Assembly (NCBI GenBank): GCA_964058805.1
Contig: CAXKVV010000828.1
Coordinates: forward strand, 1-50,882
DNA length: 50,882 nt
Reading direction: 5' to 3'
Source of the DNA: Schoenoplectus triqueter
Lineage: Eukaryota; Streptophyta; Magnoliopsida; Poales; Cyperaceae
Position 1 is the first letter of the stretch. Each line of letters opens with the position of its first letter. The position numbers were made by a program, and so were the translations under genes. The notes under the pieces are model-generated. The model saw only the letters and a list, made by a program, of their open reading frames with translations, had not been told where the DNA came from and ran no database searches. Below, in pieces: positions 46,727 to 50,882 of this stretch.

Positions 46727-48297
46727 GGCTTCAATTATGCTCCAATCATGGCCAACTGTGTTTCTTTTCGCACCAATTGTGCTTTCTTAATCCCTCGGAT
46801 CGATGTGGTGGCATGATCACAGCCCTTGATCCAATAATTCAACAGTGTGGATCAGCCCAATGTGTGTTTGTTGTCAGTAGATTATGAAGTCTGGATCGCC
46901 AGCATGGCATGGTAGGTGCTGCTCCATTCTTCCCTGCTCCTATCTCTTCAAATGCCGAGCGAATTAGTTCAATTTCTTTGCTCTCGGTTCTATACACCAA
47001 TTCCATTATGAAAAACATGTAAAAGGGGGTTAATTCATGTCAGCAACTGCTTCAACAGAATCGTGGGGCCCACACGATGCTTCTCCAACCGCCAATTTGT
47101 CTAATTAGTTCCCAAATTATCCAATTAGGTTTTATACTCGATTCTTTTCCTTCTTGATGCGAGTGATATACGGTGCACCATTTTAAAAATCGATTACTTC
47201 AACGGATTCTCCTCATCGAGAGCTCTTCAGTGATATTTTGTTTGCAAAATTCCATCGCCGATTGAGCCATCTTCCATTTCTGATCGTTTTCTGTTACACC
47301 AACTCGAGCAGGCAGAGAAAAGCTCTCATGGGAGAAGGGAGATGAACTCCTGCCTCTGTGGGACCCGTCGGCAGTGAAAGAGATGAGAGACAGAAATGGC
47401 GCGTTTCGGGTAAACATGGTGCGCAAAGAACGGTCCCACTTGTCATATTTAATGAGATACAAAGAGAGTGAACCGAGTCCATGCAAGTTTCCCTTTAATT
47501 CAAAAACCCTCTTCAGCGCCATACAAGTGCCTCCTTTGTTTAGCATCCCCAATTTGTACACAGAAACTCTTGGCTCCCCAAGTTGTACCCAAAGAGACTT
47601 GTGATCAAATCTCAGCCTTCAGATTAATCTCATTTCTTTTCTCCAATTTATTTTAACAGATCCCTATATCCAAAAATCATGAAATTTTCACCAAAATTCT
47701 CTAAAATCATGATGATTATCCCTGTAATTTTTAATTCCATTTTTGCCCCTGTCTGCTTGTGCTAAAAATTCCATGATCAATAAAACCCTATTTTATTCTT
47801 ATAAAATCCCTATTTATCAGTTGTAGCTCAGTGTCTCTGCCAATTCTCTCTCTCCTGCAGAAACCACCCTAACTAAATATCAATTAGACTTATATTGATA
47901 TTCATTAGGGTTTGATTTGATCAAATGCTGACTACTTATCAGCAATTAATACAAATCTAGACTTGATCAGGTGGTTGCTCCCAGCTTTGGCACCTGATCA
48001 GTCTTGTGAAAATGACTTTCAATCCCTTAACATGAGGGTAATTTGGTCATAGAGCTGACTACTTATCAGCAATTGACACAAATTAAAGCATGGTTAGGTG
48101 GTTGCTCACAGCTTTGGCACCAGGTCAGCCTTGAAAGCAAAAATCACATTGAGATTTCTCATGATTGGTTGTATCAAAATACTGGCTTGGCATTGATACT
48201 ATTCCATGTAGTACAGGGATTGTACTGCTTCAGCTCATAGGGTTTGATCTTGGCTTTCTCTCTTGTAATTCTTCCTTCAACCTTTCAGGGGTAAACA

Positions 48298-48302
48298 ATC
48301 TT
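48298..48302. repeat. Target-site duplication atctt, right copy
   Basis: Directly follows the LTR end gtaaaca and restores the satellite motif atcttacttatg. Confidence 0.95.
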
Positions 48303-50882
48303 ACTTATGTTTTGTGCCAAATTAGCGTCATAGAGTATTCATATCGAAGTTTTAACTAGATAATCTTATAATAGGCATAATTAGGAGTAATTATATTAAT
48401 TTTCAAGAAATTATATGTAGTTATGCGGCAAAAAGTTTGAAAAAACTCAATCAACTAGTTTAAACTGTAGTTTTTTAATGTATCTTACTTATGTTTTGTG
48501 CAAACTTAGTGCCATAGAATATTCATATCGAAGTATTAATTGGATAATCTTCTAATAGGCATAATTGGGAGTAATTATTTTTATTTTCTCGAAATTATAA
48601 GTAGTTATGAGATAATAAATTTTGAAAATCTTAAACAACTTGTTTATGTTTTATGAAAAATTACTGTTAAAGGATATCCCATATTGGAGTATTAATTGGA
48701 TAATTATGTGCGAAGTTATGTGTAGTTATGCAGCCAAAATTTTTAAGAAACTCAAACATGTTTAAACAGCTATTTTTAATGCATATTACTTATTTTGTTA
48801 TGCAAAATTCATGTCGTAGAATGTTCATATCGAAGTGTTAATTGGATAATCTTCTAATAGACACAATTATGAGTAATTATATTAATTTTCACGAAATTAT
48901 TTGTCGTTATGAGGCACTAAATGTTAAAAATCTTAAACAACTTGTTTAAACAGCTGTTTCCAATGTATCCTACTTATGTCTTATGTAAAATTAGTGTCCT
49001 ATGATATTCGTATTGATGTGTTAGTTTAACAATCTTATAATAGACATAGTTAGGACTAATTATAGTAATTCGCTCGAAATTATGTGTAGTTTTGATGTAA
49101 AAAATGTTGAAAATCTTAAACAACTTGTTTAAAAACAGTTTTGAATGCATCCTACCTATATTTCGTGCAAAATTAGCGTCATAGAATATTCATATCTAAG
49201 TTTTAATTGCACAACCATATAATAGGCATAATTAGTAGTAATTATATAAAATTTCAAGAAATTATATGTAGTTATGCGGCCAACAATTTTCAAAAACTCA
49301 AACAACTTGTTTAAACAACTGTGTTCAATGCATATTATTTATGTTTTGTGCAAAATTTATGTGGTACAATGTTCATATCGGAGTGTTAATTGGATAGTCT
49401 TCTAGTAGGTATAACTAGGAGTAATTATTTTAATTTTCACGAAATTATGTATAGTTATGAGTCAAAAAATGTTAAAAATCTTAAACAACTTGTTTAAACA
49501 GCAGTTTCGAATATATCTTTCTTATGTTTTATGAAAAATTAGTATCGCGGGATATTCATATCGAAGTGTTAATTGGATAATATTATAATAGGAATAATTA
49601 GGAGTAATTATATTAATTTGTATGAAATTATGTGTATTTATGCGGCCAAAAGTTTTGAAAAACACAAACAACTTGTTTAAACAGCTATTTTTAATGCATA
49701 CTACTTATTTCCTGTGCAAAATTAGTGTGATAGATTGTTCATATCGAAGTGTTATTTGGCTAATATTCTATTGGGCATAATTAGAGTAATTATATTAATT
49801 TTTACGAAATTATATGTAGTTATGAGACCAAAAATGTTGAAAAACATAACTTTTTTAAATAGCAGTTTCTAATGCATTTTACTTTCTGTTTTGAGAAAGA
49901 ATAGCGCACTAAAATATTCATTTTGATGTGTTAATTGAGTAATCATATAATAGACATAATTAGGAGTAATTATATTAATTTGTACCAAATTATGTGTAGT
50001 TACGCGGCCAAAAAATTTCATAAAGGCAAACAACATTTTTAAACAGCAGTTTTTAACGCATTTTACTTATGTTTTGTGCAATTTTAGCGTTATAGAATAT
50101 TCATTTCGAAGTTTTAATTGGAAAATTTTATAATAGGCATAATTATTAGTAATTTTATTAATTTGCAAGAAATTATATTTAGTTATGCGGCCAAAATATT
50201 TGAAAAACTCAAACAACTTTTTTAAGCAGCAGTTTTTAATGCATCTTACTTATATTTTGCGCAAAATTAGTGTTTTAGAATATTCATATCAATGTTTTAA
50301 TTAAAGAACCTTACAATCGACATATTAAGGAGTAATTATATAAATTTCTAAGAATTTTTATGTAGCTATGCAGCCAAATGTTTTGAAAAACTCAAATAAC
50401 TTGTTTAAGCAGTTGTTTTTAATGCATCTTACTTACGTTTTGTGCAAAATTAATGTCGTAGAATATTCATATCGAAGTTTTAATTGGAAGATCATATAAT
50501 AGGCATGCTTAGGAACAATTATCTTAATTTATAATAAATTATGTATAATTATGTGACTAAAAATATTTAAAAACTCAAACAACTTCTTTAAACAGCTGTT
50601 TTTAAAAGCCTCCTACTTATGTTTTGTGCGAAAATTAGTGTTGTAGAATGTTCATATTGAAGTGTTAATTAGATAATCTATTAATACACATAATTAGGAG
50701 TGATTATTATAATTTTCACTAAATTATGTTTGTTATGGGGCCAAAAGTTTTGAAATACTTAAATAACTTTTTCAAATAGCTGCTTCAAATGCATCTTACA
50801 TATGTTTTGTGCCAAATTAGCATGATAGAGTATTCATATCGAAGTTTCAATTAGATAATATTATAATAGGCATAATTAGGAG
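48298..50882. repeat. Satellite array resuming after the retrotransposon
   Basis: The array resumes in register with the break at 27391 and follows the 22706-25290 copy base for base in length (2,585 bp each). The few differences I noted are at about 48480, 48511, 48769, 50290 and 50548. It runs off the window. Confidence 0.95.

Larger units (their letters stand above)
27397..48297 (-). mobile_element. Complete 20.9 kb non-autonomous Ty3/Gypsy (Tat/Ogre-like) LTR retrotransposon
   Basis: Two direct 6,217-bp LTRs bound an 8,467-bp internal region, flanked by a 5-bp target duplication. The element sense is minus: the 5' LTR is 42081-48297 and the 3' LTR is 27397-33613. The LTRs begin TGTTTACCCC and end GGGTCGCACA, the usual TG...CA. 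Order in element sense: 5' LTR, primer binding site, short leader, one long ORF (Gag, protease, second nucleocapsid module, integrase tail), 3' untranslated tandem repeats, 3' LTR. Reverse transcriptase, RNase H and most of integrase are absent, so it depends on a helper. Lineage is inferred from the C-x2-H-x4-H-x4-C knuckle, the integrase tail and the overall size. Confidence 0.95.
42081..48297 (-). repeat. 5' LTR (element sense), 6,217 bp
   Basis: This is the near-identical partner of 27397-33613, at a constant offset of 14,684 bp. It sits directly upstream of the primer binding site, which fixes it as the 5' LTR. Its promoter would drive the genomic RNA towards lower coordinates. Confidence 0.95.

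Noticed and set aside
27397..48297. Element read on the + strand
   Set aside because: The primer binding site, the long ORF and the TATA box all agree on minus orientation.

Overview
This is plant nuclear DNA and almost all of it is repetitive. It looks like heterochromatin of a flowering plant, probably a dicot. Three things support that: a nucleosome-length AT-rich satellite with higher-order structure, a Ty3/Gypsy element of Tat/Ogre type, and a scatter of MITE-like and CACTA-like fragments. I found no host protein gene, rRNA or tRNA. Species and chromosome cannot be read from the window.

Layout. Bases 1-4001 are part of a long terminal repeat (LTR) in + sense, truncated by the window edge. 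Bases 4002-15796 are AT-rich intergenic DNA with inverted-repeat elements (4353-4839, 7481-7935, 8475-9862, 9866-10309, 14000-14166), two CACTA-like ends (5221, 11733), a 1 kb TAA-type microsatellite and a GGGTCGG-rich minisatellite. Bases 15797-27396 and 48298-50882 are one tandem satellite array. Its monomer is about 183 bp and its higher-order unit is about 4,685 bp. Bases 27397-48297 are a 20.9 kb LTR retrotransposon inserted into that array on the minus strand, with a 5-bp target duplication (atctt).

The retrotransposon is the main item. Its LTRs are exactly 6,217 bp each and differ at only six positions I could find, so the insertion is recent. The internal region has a primer binding site, a short leader with a plausible splice acceptor, one uninterrupted 2,119-codon ORF, and a 2 kb 3' untranslated region with a 249-bp tandem repeat. 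The ORF encodes Gag, a retropepsin, a second copy of the nucleocapsid module, and then the last part of integrase. Reverse transcriptase, RNase H and most of the integrase are missing through an in-frame deletion. The element therefore had to be moved by proteins supplied in trans.

The LTR is itself unusual. Its 3' end (element sense) is a stack of three copies of the terminal LTR segment. An older LTR end, an older primer binding site and an older leader fragment are embedded in the stack. The related LTR at 1-4001 stops at the inner, older end, so the two copies show before and after states. A TATA box places transcription start about 1.6 kb into the LTR, leaving about 4.6 kb of transcribed R-U5 with several hairpin families. 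A 52-bp LTR segment recurs in inverted orientation just inside the LTR, so the RNA could fold around the primer site.
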